A stretch of DNA of 64,000 bases, taken from positions 1-64,000 of the forward strand of contig NZ_JAPJZK010000002.1 in NCBI RefSeq assembly GCF_026309355.1. Reading direction: 5' to 3'. The notes under the pieces are model-generated. The model had not been told where the DNA came from, ran no database searches, and saw only the letters and a list, made by a program, of their open reading frames with translations. Source of the stretch: Spartinivicinus marinus. GTDB taxonomy: Bacteria; Pseudomonadota; Gammaproteobacteria; Pseudomonadales; Zooshikellaceae. Of the stretch, positions 25,596-39,400 are shown piece by piece. A program made the translations under genes and the position numbers. Position 1 is the first letter of the stretch, and every line of letters begins with the position of its first letter.

Positions 25596-27212
25596 GTGAC
25601 GGTTTACGTTGAAATTGATATTGCTGAGCTGGATGTATTGACAAACAAAATCAGTGAGTCGATGGAATATGGTTTGGCGTTAAATAAAGAGCAGGGCCAG
25701 CAAGCCTTGGATGCCATATCAACGCTGATCAACCTGCATCAGCAATTGCAGAATCAAGATATTACCCTGCATAAGCTACGTAAACAGTTAGGTATTGAAA
25801 AGTCCTCGGAAAAGCGCAGTGATGTACTTGGAAAAAACAACCAAGGAAACACTGGCACTGGCCAACCCCGATCACGGAAGAAAAAAAGCAACCAGTCTAC
25901 CCCATCAAAGAAGAAGTCAGTTAAACAGCAACCCCCAGTAACGATTCACCATCCAATAGCTGGGTTGCAAGCCGGTGAGCGTTGCCCAGAGTGTACATTG
26001 GGTAAGCTCTATCACTATGAGCCGGCGCGGTTGCTTCGTATTACCGGTCACAGTCCCTATACCCGTGAACAACACTTATTTGAGCGATTGCGCTGTAATG
26101 CGTGTGGTGTATTTTTTACTGCGGATTTACCTGAGTCGGTCAACGCCGATGGAAGTGGTGACCAGATGTATGGCTATTCTGCACGCTCACTGATGGCCTT
26201 GAATAAGTATTTTGCAGGCTCACCGTTTTATCGCCAGCAGAGCTTACAAGACTTATTAGGGGTATCCATCAGTGCCTCTACCATTGCTGATCAATGCAAC
26301 TACTTAGCCAGTGATTTACAAGCCGTGTTTGACATCATGAAAGCGGCGGCAGGAAATGCCATTCATTACCACTTGGATGACACTACTCACCGTATTCTTG
26401 ACCAGCAGCCAACGATGAAAAAGCGGCATGGGAGTGACAAGCCAACACTCAGAAGTGGTATTTATACCTCAGGTGTCATTGCCACACTGCCCTCAGGGCA
26501 AGAAATCACCCTATTTCAAACCAATATTGGCCATGCAGGTGAACTCATGGATGAATTGTTGGAAAAGCGTTCACCCGACCAACCACCACCCATTTTAATG
26601 AGTGATGCTTTGTCAAATAATAACCCACATGTGCCGTGCGAAATGATTCGTTCGCTTTGCAATAGCCACGGAAGACGGCAGTTTGTGGATGTTATTCAGC
26701 ACTTTCCCCAGGAAGTTGATTATGTGTTGGAACAATATGGCCACATTTGGACGCATGAGAAACAGACAAAAAAAGACAGCTTGTCACCTAAAGAACGACT
26801 GGAATATCACCAACAGCATTCATTGCCTATTATGGCCAAGATCCGCGAATGGGGAAGCCAGCTAATACAAAGCGGAAAAGTAGAAAAAAATAGCGGACTA
26901 GGCAAAGCCATTGGCTATTTTGAACGCCACTATAATGGACTCACTCGATTTTGCACCCATGAAGGTGCCAAGCTGGATAACAATCAAATGGAAGCAACCC
27001 TCAAATTAGTGGTACGAGGGCGTAAAAATAGTTTGTTTTTCAAAACCCAAACAGGTGCCAATGTGGCTGATGTGATTACATCAATGATTGCAACAGCAGC
27101 CAGTGCGGGGGTTCATGTGTTTGACTACTTTAATGCCATTCAGCGAAATCAAGAAGCAGTAAAAGCTAACCCAGAAAATTGGCTACCGTGGAATTTTACG
27201 TCAGCTCAATGA
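25596..27212 (+). CDS. tnpC: IS66 TnpC (DDE transposase)
   Basis: 538 residues. The N-terminal coiled-coil/leucine-rich part is followed by a zinc-finger-like CPEC...CNAC pair (about residues 130-170), HLDDTTHRIL with a catalytic Asp (about 262), ILMSDALSNN (second Asp) and DNNQMEATLKLVVRGRKN with the Glu. GTG start at 25596 with AAGGGGGTAG upstream. Intact. Confidence 0.93.
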   Translation: MTVYVEIDIAELDVLTNKISESMEYGLALNKEQGQQALDAISTLINLHQQLQNQDITLHKLRKQLGIEKSSEKRSDVLGKNNQGNTGTGQPRSRKKKSNQSTPSKKKSVKQQPPVTIHHPIAGLQAGERCPECTLGKLYHYEPARLLRITGHSPYTREQHLFERLRCNACGVFFTADLPESVNADGSGDQMYGYSARSLMALNKYFAGSPFYRQQSLQDLLGVSISASTIADQCNYLASDLQAVFDIMKAAAGNAIHYHLDDTTHRILDQQPTMKKRHGSDKPTLRSGIYTSGVIATLPSGQEITLFQTNIGHAGELMDELLEKRSPDQPPPILMSDALSNNNPHVPCEMIRSLCNSHGRRQFVDVIQHFPQEVDYVLEQYGHIWTHEKQTKKDSLSPKERLEYHQQHSLPIMAKIREWGSQLIQSGKVEKNSGLGKAIGYFERHYNGLTRFCTHEGAKLDNNQMEATLKLVVRGRKNSLFFKTQTGANVADVITSMIATAASAGVHVFDYFNAIQRNQEAVKANPENWLPWNFTSAQ

Positions 27213-27271
27213 GCGGGATACTTTGATACTGATAAAAAATTATAATTCAAGCTATGGTGTCGTAAGGACAC

Positions 27272-27412
27272 GTTATATTTTCTGTAGGGGATGGCTTGCT
27301 TGCCTTCTAAGAGGGCAAGCTGATACCCCCTTTTAGGGGGCTAAAAGCAAAACCACCTTCTAAGAAGGTGGATTATTTACTTATGATAATTAATTAACAC
27401 CAACATATCGCA
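27272..27412. other. Right end of the IS200/IS605 element and gap before the PKS-NRPS stop
   Basis: Contains two stem-loops, GCTTGCC/GGGCAAGC (about 27297-27320) and the element's end hairpin at 27353-27371. The second is followed by an AT-rich stretch and may also end transcription of the giant minus-strand gene. No coding sequence seen. Confidence 0.5.
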
Positions 27413-30400
27413 TCAATCAGCGCACTCCTCTAACGCTTCTTCAGGCTGTTGTTTGCTCGTGGCAATTAAGAACTCCATAACCTGTTGATGATGTTTTATC
27501 ATGCGGGAGATAGTATTTTCAGAGAACAGCTCCTCCGCATACTCCACAACTACCTGTAAGCTTGATCCATCACCAAAGAACTGCAAATCCATTTCATTGG
27601 GAGTTGACCGTTCATCTCTTTCTATTATTTCCATATCCAACTCATCGTTCCATTTGTCACTCAATGCTGTTGGAAAGTTTTGATGACGTAATACAATCGG
27701 CACTAGTGGAATCTGGCTGCTATCTCGCGTATTTTGCATTGCATTTAACAGGTGCTCAAAAGGTAATGCCTGATGCTCAAAACCGTTTAAAACCAACCGT
27801 TTAACACGCTCCATATATTCTCTGATACTCGGATCACCAGAGAGGTCAATTCGCAACGGCAGAATGTTAATGAAAAAACCTACCAGATCTTCCAGTTCGA
27901 CTTGATTACGACCACCAGAGGTAGTACCGATACAGATATCTTGACGACCAGTATAACGACTAATAAGAAGAGAGAAACTTGCTAACAACCCCATAAACAG
28001 GGTCGCCTGGTGCTCACGGATAAATCTGTCAAACTCCTTAATCAATGCTTCCGGGTAATCGTAAGTATAAGTGGCAGCATGCCAATCACGACTTTTCGTG
28101 CGCGGACCATCATAGGGCAATTCCAAACCTTCCTTGTATCCATCCAACTCTTCCATCCAGTAATCAAGATGTTTGGATAGATCATTACTTTTTTGCCATA
28201 TCGCATAATCCGCATATTGGATTGGCAGATTTGGCAAGTTAGCTTTTTCTCCTGTCATTTGCTCATTGTATAAAGCTCTCACATCCCGACTCATAACATT
28301 GTACTGTGACCAAGCATCGTAAATAATGTGGTGCATGCCTATAAGTAATACATGCTCATTAGTATCTAACTTCAATATCCGCAGTAGGATAAGAGGTCCA
28401 TTAAACAAATCGTAAATATTACTCGCGAGTTCATCCATCATGCGAAAGACATCAGATTCGTCTCCATCGAAAACTTTCACATCCAACTTGCCAGTTTCTT
28501 TAATAATTTGCTCAGGCTGATTGGTTTTCGGGTTATTTCTAAAGATTGTACGCAGGGTTTCGTGTCTTTGTATCAGAGCTTCAAATGCTTTAATCAAAGC
28601 ATCCAAGGACAAGCTACCCAATAGACGAATACCAATAGTACCGTTGTAACTTGTTCGCTGCTCAGGCATATGCTCATGAACAAACCATAGACGCTCCTGT
28701 AGATAAGATAGAGGTATCATCTGATCTCGGCTGACTGGAACGATATCAGCAACGGTATAACCGCCCCCTTCCTTTTGAGCCTGCTCAATACAAACAGCCA
28801 TTTGTTCCAATTCTGGAAATTCAAAAATATCACGCATTGGAAGCTCTACACTGAACACTTGTCTTGTGCGCGATATCAATTGCGTCGCCAGTAGTGAATG
28901 TCCACCAAGATTAAAGAAGTTATCCCGTACACCCACTTTCTCTATATGCAAAATCTCACTGAATATCGCGGCCAACGATACTTCCGTTTCATTACGTGGC
29001 GCAACATATTCTTCACCATTTTCCGATGTATCCGGAGCCGGTAATCCCTTACGATCCAACTTACCATTAGGCAATTTCGGTAACGATTCCAACACCGTAT
29101 ATAAACTCGGCTGCATATACGTCGGTAGTTTCTCCGACAAATGTGTACGCAACTGATCAAGATCCACCACACCCTGCGATGCCACTACATATGCCACCAA
29201 CTGCGCATTTTGTGTTGTCGGTGGCCAACTGCTCACCACAGCTTGCGCAACGGATGCGTGACCATTAAGCGCACTTTCTACCTGACGTACATCAATACGG
29301 TGACCACGCACTTTAATTTCAAAATCCTGACGTCCTAGATATTCCAAACTGCCATCTGCCAGGTAACGTACCATGTCACCCGTTTTGTACATCCGCGCGC
29401 CTGGACGCGAGCTATACGGGTTGGCAATAAAACGCTCGGCTGTTAATCCCGGCTGCTGCCAGTAACCTCGCGCCATACCAACACTGTCGACATACAGCTC
29501 ACCCATGACCCCTATCGGCACCTGACGCAGATGCTCATCCAACACATAGACCTGGGTATTGTGAATCGGATAACCGATCGGCACGAAGGCATTCTCATCA
29601 ACGCTTGCGTGTGTAGCACTAACCTCGTAATAACTAACGTCATTCATCTCGGTGCACCCGTAGTTATTCCATAACGTCACCTCTGGCAAACTTTCCAGCA
29701 CTTGATCACGAATGCTTTGTGTCAGCGCCTCACCGGCGGTGACGATACAATTCAAAGATTGCAACTCTCGCGTATCATCGAGTAAGGAAGCCAAATGTGA
29801 GGGCACTAAAAACAGGCGACTCACCTGCCAGCGTGCAATGATTTGCTTCAACGCTACCGCATCTTTGACAAGCTGATCAGCCACCATAACTTGTGCCGCC
29901 CCTGCCAACAGACCACTGAGCAGCTCTTTCACTGATACCGCAAAAGCAATCGGCGTTTTTTGCAACACAACATCAGTGGCTGCAAAAGGTGTTCGCTCCC
30001 ATGAGGCATGTAACCAATTTAAGATTTGATGATGAGGTACCATCACGCCTTTGGGTTTACCCGTGGAACCTGAGGTGTACATCACACAAGCTAACTGCTG
30101 GGCCGCCAAAGGCTGGTGAATATCAATATCACCTGGCTGTGCATTCACTTCCGGGTTATCCAGATCCAACCAGGGGTGAACCTGAGGAACGGCCGGCAGC
30201 TTTGCCTGTTGTTCGGCCTTACACAGAATTAACCCTGGTGTCACATCATCAATGATCTGCTCCAGATAGTCTTTCGGATACGCGGGATCCATCGGTACGT
30301 AACAGCCGCCCGCTTTAAACACCGCTAACAAACCTATCAGTAATTCCTGGGAACGATCACTGAAGATACCCACCGGCATCTCGTTCACCACACCAGCCGC

Positions 30401-33400
30401 CAGTAGTTGCGCCGCCAACTGGTTAGCACGTGCATTCACCTCGGCAAAACGCATCTGCCTCTCATCACTCCCAAGCTCGCTGACACTGATACAAGCGATG
30501 GCTTCGGGCTGACGGGCAACCTGCTGCTCAAACAGGTCGATCAGACTAGTATCACGGCTCATCATTCGCGAGGTATCGTTGAACCGCGAAAATAGCTTGC
30601 TCTCATGACGTGTTAATACTGCGCAATCTAACAGTCGTGCCTGCGGTGTACTTACCAGTTGTTCCAGCACTTGCTGGTGATGCTTGATAAACCGTCTGAC
30701 CGTCGCTTCGCTAAACAGGTCTGCAGCATATTCCAAGGAGACTTCCAGGTAACTGCCGTCACCAAAGAACTGCCAATCCAGTTCACTCGGTGTGGTTCGG
30801 TCACCACCCAATTCTGTGCGCTTCACATGTACGCCATCAGACCATTCCACAATTTCTGACATTGGGAAGTTCTGGTGACGTAACATCACCGGTACCAGTG
30901 GAATCTGGCTACTATCACGTTGCATCCTCAATTCGTTGAGTAAGTGCTCAAACGGCAATGCCTGGTGGTCAAAGCCGCCCAGTACCATTTGACGTGTACG
31001 CTGCAGCACTTGCTCCAGACTCGGGTTGCCCGACAGATCCAAACGAATCGGTAAAATATTGATGAAAAATCCAATCAGACTTTCCAGTTCTATTTGGTCA
31101 CGCCCTGCTACTGTGGTTCCGATAGACAGATCTTCTCGTCCAGTGTAACGTCCCATGATGACAGCCAAACTGGCCAGCAACGTCATAAATAAGGTGCTTT
31201 GTTGGGACTGACTGTAAGTGGCTAGTTTCCTGGCCAACGACTCGGGATAGCTGTACTGGATCATTGCCGCCCGCCAGGCTCGACCAGCCGTACGCGGGTA
31301 ATCGTATGGCATGTTCAACCCATCTTCATACCCATCCAGCGATTCTTTCCAGTAACTCAAATGGGCATCCAGGTTCTGCTCGCGCTGCCATACCGCGTAG
31401 TCCCCATAGTGGATATTTAGAGCGGGCAGTTGTGCACTCTCCCCTCGCAACCGCGCTTCGTACAACGCTTGCAAGTCTTCGATCACAACCCCTTGCGACC
31501 AACCATCTGAGATGATGTGGTGAATATTTGTGATGAGTACGTAGTATTCCGGTGAAATACGTAAAATAGTGACGGTGATCAGCGGACCATTGACCAAGTC
31601 AAACACATAATGGGTGTTTTCATCGATCTTTCCCTGAATCTCATCTTCACTGACATCCAGTACCGGAATGTCCAGCACCATACCTTCTTGAATCACTTGT
31701 TGAGGTTCGCCACCCTGGGTCAGTACTTTAAAACTGGTGCGTAACGCTTCATGCCTGGCGACAAGATCATTAAAAGCACCACACATGGCATCGATAGAAA
31801 AGCGCTCGCCTTGGAAATGAACAGCTGTAGTGATGTTATAGCTGGTACGCTGATCTTCCATGTACTCATGGACAAACCAGAGACGCTCTTGTGCATACCC
31901 CAAAGGAATGACTTGGCTGCGATCAGCAACCTCAATGACTGAAAGTTCACTGCCATCACCGGACGCCTGTAATTCATCAATCTTCTGCGCCATACTTTCA
32001 AGCACTGGAGACTCAAAAATTTGGGTAATAGGTAAGTCTACTTTCAAATCTCGACGCACACCGGAAACAAGCTGTATCGCCAATAGGGAGTGACCACCTA
32101 AATTAAAGAAGCTATCCAATAACCCCACCTGCGCGACACCTAGAATTTCCTGCCAAATAATCGCCAGGCATTTCTCTGTTGGTGTACGTGGTTCAATATA
32201 CTCAGCATTATCAGTGACACCGTCTTCAGGCGCTGGTAGGGCTGCTTTGTTTACAGAACCATCAGCAGCTAATGGTAAACGCTCCAAGAACACATACGCT
32301 GCAGGTAACATATAATCAGTGAGTTTCCCTTCAAGCGTATCGGCTATACTAGATGCCAATTGTTTCTTGCGAGTATCACCAGGAGCAGGGAAAACCTGCA
32401 TAGTATTGCCTTGATGAGTTTCTCTCTGGTTAACAATGTAGGCAATAATTTTATATTGGCCTGTATCATCAGCTCGGTATGTCACCACAGCATCTTGTAC
32501 AGTATTGACTTCGCGCAGATAGGCTTCTATTAATCGCAAATTGATTCTACGATCCCGTAGATAATCGTTATCATCGACTCGACCTATATGCTCTAAAGCG
32601 CCATTGGACAACCATCTAACAAGATCACCAGTACGATAGAGGACCTTGCCTTCAAAGAACGGATTAGCCATAAAACGAGACTGATTTAAAGCTGCATTGT
32701 TATAGTAACCACTAGCCATCTGATCAGCACTGACATATAACTCACCAGGAATTCCTACAGGTGCCAAATCACCATTTTCCAATCTTACATAACAATTGGC
32801 ATTATCATGCGGCTTGCCAATGATCTCCGTATTTTTTTGATACGTATCAGCATCGGAAACGTCATAGCTACATAGACCGCTAGAAACCTCTTTACCACCG
32901 TACAAAGCGATCAACCGTACCTGTAAGCCCGATTTTTCAAGCTGGTCTTTGGTACGACGCATGACATCCTCCGACACACCAGTGCCGCAACAGAAGAGCA
33001 TTCGCAAGGAACGGAATTGTTCAGCTGCACTTTCATTACAACTCAAATACAGGCAAAGATCGCTTAAGGATGAAATAGGCAAATACAAAATAGTAATGCC
33101 CCCCTTACTCACTTGTTCAGCAAGATCTTCAACCGAATCCCAATCCTGGTTAATGATATGAAGCTCGCCACCACAGACCATCCACTGAAACATTTCTAGT
33201 ACAGCCATTTCCTGCATGCCCGATGTTTTCAGTAAGAAACGGTCCTCTGAAGACAAATCCGACAACCGCTGATGCGACTGCAAACGCGCGGAAAGTGCTT
33301 TATGGGAAACGCTAACTCCAACCACATCTCCACTGTTCCCAACACTGTAGCTAACATTCGCTAGGCTTTCGGCTGAAACAGTAGGCAGACTAGCCTTATC

Positions 33401-36400
33401 CTCTACCGCAAGCGGTGTCTTGCCTGACAACACCTTATCAATAAACAGTACCTTCTGCTCATCAACAGGCAAATTGTCTACCACGTCTGAACTCGTCAGA
33501 ATAACCTCTAGTTCAGACTCAAATAGAATGTGGTAAACCTGGTCTGGAGCTGTGTCACTATCTATAGCAACATAAGCGCCACCAGCTTTTAGTATGCCTA
33601 ACGCACCTATTAACAGATCTGCTGAATGCTTGACATGCAGTGCAACAAGCGTGTCTTTTTTGACTCCCTGAGACACCAGATAACTGGCGACACGATCCAC
33701 TTTTTCACCTAGCTCTGCATAGCACATTGGCACATCTCCCCCAATAGCTACTTGAGACGGGGTCACATGTACGAACTGCTCATACAAATCCAGTACAGTG
33801 GCAGCATCCTCCGTCAAAGTCTCTGGAATGGAGCGATCAAGAAACAGATCTCTTTCCGCCTGTGTAAGCAGTGACAACTGATCAATTGAGGTGTTCGGTT
33901 TTTTGCAGACAGACTCCAACAAAACGGTTAAGTGAGTCATTAGGCTCTGAATGTAACCTTCACTAAACAAACTCGTGGCATATTCAATAAAACCGGATAT
34001 ACCATGACTTGTTTCAGTCAAATCAATAGTGATTTCAAATTTGGCGGTACCATTGTGCGCCATAACTGGTGTTACATCTAATCCTTCCAAGACCAAATCT
34101 GTATTTGGCGTATTCTGATAATTGAACATCACTTGAATAAACGGAGATCGTGCGGTATCCCTCTCTATATTGAAGTGATCAACGATTTTCTCGAAAGGAA
34201 CGTCTTGATGTTCGTATGCATCCAATGTTGTTCGCTTTATATCACAAAGCAACTCCGCAAAACTTGGAGACTCGCCTAAACGCACCCTCATAACTAACGT
34301 ATTCACGAATAGACCAATTAAGTCATGCAGCTCGGCATGATGACGATTGGCAATTGGACTACCAATACAAATATCTTTTTGTCCCGAGTAACGAGACAAT
34401 ACAATACTGAAAGCAGCTAATATCACCATGTATGCAGTGGAACCGGTTTCACTACACAATGACTTAATTTTTTGCACTAACGCCTGGTCTAAACAAAAAT
34501 CAACAATGGCACCATCAAAATTCTGGAAAGGTGGACGCTCATAGGTAGTAGGCAAAACAAGCGCTTCAGCGTCCTTAAGCTGTTGCTCCCAATAAGGTAA
34601 TTTTTTCGCGAACGCATCTCCCTCAAATAGCTCTCTTTCCCAATGAGCATAATCAGAATACTGTATTGCCATTGGTAAAAGCGGATTCTGCCCACCTTTT
34701 ACCAGTGCGGAGTAGCTCTTTGAGACTTCTTGCAGGAGCACAGATGATGACCATCCATCAAAAACGATATGATGAATGACAACCGACATATAGTGTGTCG
34801 TCTCATCCAATTTATATAGTGCAGCTCTAATTAGCAGATCCTTTTCCAAATCGAAAGGACGCACCGTTTCAACAGCTAAAATTTCATCGAGCTGAGCTTT
34901 GCTTTCAACGGGAATCACAGGCATTTCAAAGCGTTCTGCACTTCCAACATGCTGTAATATTGACTGCTCTTCGTCGATAAAATTGCTTCTCAATACTCGG
35001 TGTCGCTCAATAACCATTCGGAATGATTCTGTCAAAGCCTCAACATTTACCTCTCCCTTAAGCAACGCCATCCCCGGCGTATTGTATGGGGCTCCCTCCA
35101 CAAAATTATGCAGGAACCACATTCGCTCTTGCGCAAATGTCAAAGGCAAAGAAGAATCACTGGTAACACTTACTATCGCTTTATGTTCAACTTCCCCATC
35201 TAGCATTTCAATGTATTCTGCCAGCGAACTCACTTCAGGATTACCAAACAACACACTAAGAGGAATGTCGACAGACAATTCCTGATGAACCCTCGATATC
35301 AACTGTGTCGCCAGTAGTGAATGTCCACCAAGATTAAAGAAGTTATCCCGTACACCCACTTTCTCTATATGCAAAATCTCACTGAATATCGCGGCCAACG
35401 ATACTTCCGTTTCATTACGTGGCGCAACATATTCTTCACCATTTTCCGATGTATCCGGAGCCGGTAATCCCTTACGATCCAACTTACCATTAGGCAATTT
35501 CGGTAACGATTCCAACACCGTATATAAACTCGGCTGCATATACGTCGGTAGTTTCTCCGACAAATGTGTACGCAACTGATCAAGATCCACCACACCCTGC
35601 GATGCCACTACATATGCCACCAACTGCGCATTTTGTGTTGTCGGTGGCCAACTGCTCACCACAGCTTGCGCAACGGATGCGTGACCATTAAGCGCACTTT
35701 CTACCTGACGTACATCAATACGGTGACCACGCACTTTAATTTCAAAATCCTGACGTCCTAGATATTCCAAACTGCCATCTGCCAGGTAACGTACCATGTC
35801 ACCCGTTTTGTACATCCGCGCGCCTGGACGCGAGCTATACGGGTTGGCAATAAAACGCTCGGCTGTTAATCCCGGCTGCTGCCAGTAACCTCGCGCCATA
35901 CCAACACTGTCGACATACAGCTCACCCATGACCCCTATCGGCACCTGACGCAGATGCTCATCCAACACATAGACCTGGGTATTGTGAATCGGATAACCGA
36001 TCGGCACGAAGGCATTCTCATCAACGCTTGCGTGTGTAGCACTAACCTCGTAATAACTAACGTCATTCATCTCGGTGCACCCGTAGTTATTCCATAACGT
36101 CACCTCTGGCAAACTTTCCAGCACTTGATCACGAATGCTTTGTGTCAGCGCCTCACCGGCGGTGACGATACAATTCAAAGATTGCAACTCTCGCGTATCA
36201 TCGAGTAAGGAAGCCAAATGTGAGGGCACTAAAAACAGGCGACTCACCTGCCAGCGTGCAATGATTTGCTTCAACGCTACCGCATCTTTGACAAGCTGAT
36301 CAGCCACCATAACTTGTGCCGCCCCTGCCAACAGACCACTGAGCAGCTCTTTCACTGATACCGCAAAAGCAATCGGCGTTTTTTGCAACACAACATCAGT

Positions 36401-39400
36401 GGCTGCAAAAGGTGTTCGCTCCCATGAGGCATGTAACCAATTTAAGATTTGATGATGAGGTACCATCACGCCTTTGGGTTTACCCGTGGAACCTGAGGTG
36501 TACATCACACAAGCTAACTGCTGGGCCGCCAAAGGCTGGTGAATATCAATATCACCTGGCTGTGCATTCACTTCCGGGTTATCCAGATCCAACCAGGGGT
36601 GAACCTGAGGAACGGCCGGCAGCTTTGCCTGTTGTTCGGCCTTACACAGAATTAACCCTGGTGTCACATCATCAATGATCTGCTCCAGATAGTCTTTCGG
36701 ATACGCGGGATCCATCGGTACGTAACAGCCGCCCGCTTTAAACACCGCTAACAAACCTATCAGTAATTCCTGGGAACGATCACTGAAGATACCCACCGGC
36801 ATCTCGTTCACCACACCAGCCGCCAGTAGTTGCGCCGCCAACTGGTTAGCACGTGCATTCACCTCGGCAAAACGCATCTGCCTCTCATCACTCCCAAGCT
36901 CGCTGACACTGATACAAGCGATGGCTTCGGGCTGACGGGCAACCTGCTGCTCAAACAGGTCGATCAGACTAGTATCACGGCTCATCATTCGCGAGGTATC
37001 GTTGAACCGCGAAAATAGCTTGCTCTCATGACGTGTTAATACTGCGCAATCTAACAGTCGTGCCTGCGGTGTACTTACCAGTTGTTCCAGCACTTGCTGG
37101 TGATGCTTGATAAACCGTCTGACCGTCGCTTCGCTAAACAGGTCTGCAGCATATTCCAAGGAGACTTCCAGGTAACTGCCGTCACCAAAGAACTGCCAAT
37201 CCAGTTCACTCGGTGTGGTTCGGTCACCACCCAATTCTGTGCGCTTCACATGTACGCCATCAGACCATTCCACAATTTCTGACATTGGGAAGTTCTGGTG
37301 ACGTAACATCACCGGTACCAGTGGAATCTGGCTACTATCACGTTGCATCCTCAATTCGTTGAGTAAGTGCTCAAACGGCAATGCCTGGTGGTCAAAGCCG
37401 CCCAGTACCATTTGACGTGTACGCTGCAGCACTTGCTCCAGACTCGGGTTGCCCGACAGATCCAAACGAATCGGTAAAATATTGATGAAAAATCCAATCA
37501 GACTTTCCAGTTCTATTTGGTCACGCCCTGCTACTGTGGTTCCGATAGACAGATCTTCTCGTCCAGTGTAACGTCCCATGATGACAGCCAAACTGGCCAG
37601 CAACGTCATAAATAAGGTGCTTTGTTGGGACTGACTGTAAGTGGCTAGTTTCCTGGCCAACGACTCGGGATAGCTGTACTGGATCATTGCCGCCCGCCAG
37701 GCTCGACCAGCCGTACGCGGGTAATCGTATGGCATGTTCAACCCATCTTCATACCCATCCAGCGATTCTTTCCAGTAACTCAAATGGGCATCCAGGTTCT
37801 GCTCGCGCTGCCATACCGCGTAGTCCCCATAGTGGATATTTAGAGCGGGCAGTTGTGCACTCTCCCCTCGCAACCGCGCTTCGTACAACGCTTGCAAGTC
37901 TTCGATCACAACCCCTTGCGACCAACCATCTGAGATGATGTGGTGAATATTTGTGATGAGTACGTAGTATTCCGGTGAAATACGTAAAATAGTGACGGTG
38001 ATCAGCGGACCATTGACCAAGTCAAACACATAATGGGTGTTTTCATCGATCTTTCCCTGAATCTCATCTTCACTGACATCCAGTACCGGAATGTCCAGCA
38101 CCATACCTTCTTGAATCACTTGTTGAGGTTCGCCACCCTGGGTCAGTACTTTAAAACTGGTGCGTAACGCTTCATGCCTGGCGACAAGATCATTAAAAGC
38201 ACCACACATGGCATCGATAGAAAAGCGCTCGCCTTGGAAATGAACAGCTGTAGTGATGTTATAGCTGGTACGCTGATCTTCCATGTACTCATGGACAAAC
38301 CAGAGACGCTCTTGTGCATACCCCAAAGGAATGACTTGGCTGCGATCAGCAACCTCAATGACTGAAAGTTCACTGCCATCACCGGACGCCTGTAACTCAT
38401 CAATCTTCTGCGCCATCTCTTGTAAGACTGGTGACTGCAATAATTCCACAACAGGATATTCAACACGGAATTGCACCCTAACCCTGGAAATCATCTGCAA
38501 AGCCAGCAGTGAGTTGCCACCGAGACTAAAGAAACTATCCTGTAAACCAATAGGTTGATGAGTCAGAAGGCTTTGCCACAATTGACATAACTTTTTCTCA
38601 GTGTCAGTAACCGGAGCCTCATAAACCTGTTTAGCCTGCACTTGTTGTTGCAGCTGCGGTATATTTTTTTGCGTAGTATCTACAACAATGACATCACGCT
38701 GAACAGTTTGAGAGGATGTTACCTGCCAAAAGCGACTACTCTTTGAAAACGGGTAAGTTGGCAAACTGATACGACGAGGCCGTTGCAGCTGATAAAGTTT
38801 TTGCCAGTCAAGATCAAGACCTTTACACCATAAATCCAGTAATTTATCGAACTTTTTCTTTTTCAGCCACAGATCAATGGTCATAACCATATCTTCATCT
38901 GCAGCAATCATTTCAATAGTTTTGTCAGACCCGACGGAACCAGAATATACCCCACCCTCTACAACATTTTGCAAATAAGCATTGAGTTTATCCTTAAGTG
39001 ATTGAATTGAGCTAACAACAAAAGCAGCTCTATGACTCATTCCTTCACGGCCCACCTGCAAAGTGTATGCTAGACTTAGTAGATCTTTCTCAACGAAGTT
39101 ACTCTTGTCCAACCAAGCAAACAATTGGTATGCTTTTGCACGAAGTGCTTCATCGTTTTTTGCTGAAAGTATGACAGCCACAGGACTATCGAAAACCGCA
39201 GTCTCTTCAATGGGATGAAACTCTTCAACAACAATATGAGCATTTGCACCGCCAGCACCATAGGAGGATATACCCGCCCTTAAAGGAAACTCCTCTTCGG
39301 CACCATTGAAATTTAATACCGGACGTTGCCAAGACGCATTTTTTTGCTGAACTTTAAAAGCACCAGAAGAAAAGTCGATATAAGTATTCGTTTTCTCGGC

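Larger units (their letters stand above)
24728..27271 (+). mobile_element. IS66-family element, copy 1, complete
   Basis: The ends GTGTCCTTACGACACC (24728) and its complement ending at 27271 enclose tnpA, tnpB and tnpC. GTTATATT flanks both sides as an exact 8-bp target duplication. It reads as identical to the copy at 57881-60424, so the two are recent relatives. Confidence 0.93.
24140..27380 (+). mobile_element. IS200/IS605-type element interrupted by IS66
   Basis: A left-end hairpin (CCACGTCCTGTGGGCGTGG, 24153-24171) and right-end hairpin (CCACCTTCTAAGAAGGTGG, 27353-27371) bound a broken TnpA gene. IS66 sits inside at 24728-27271. Without IS66 the element would be about 700 bp. Confidence 0.75.
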
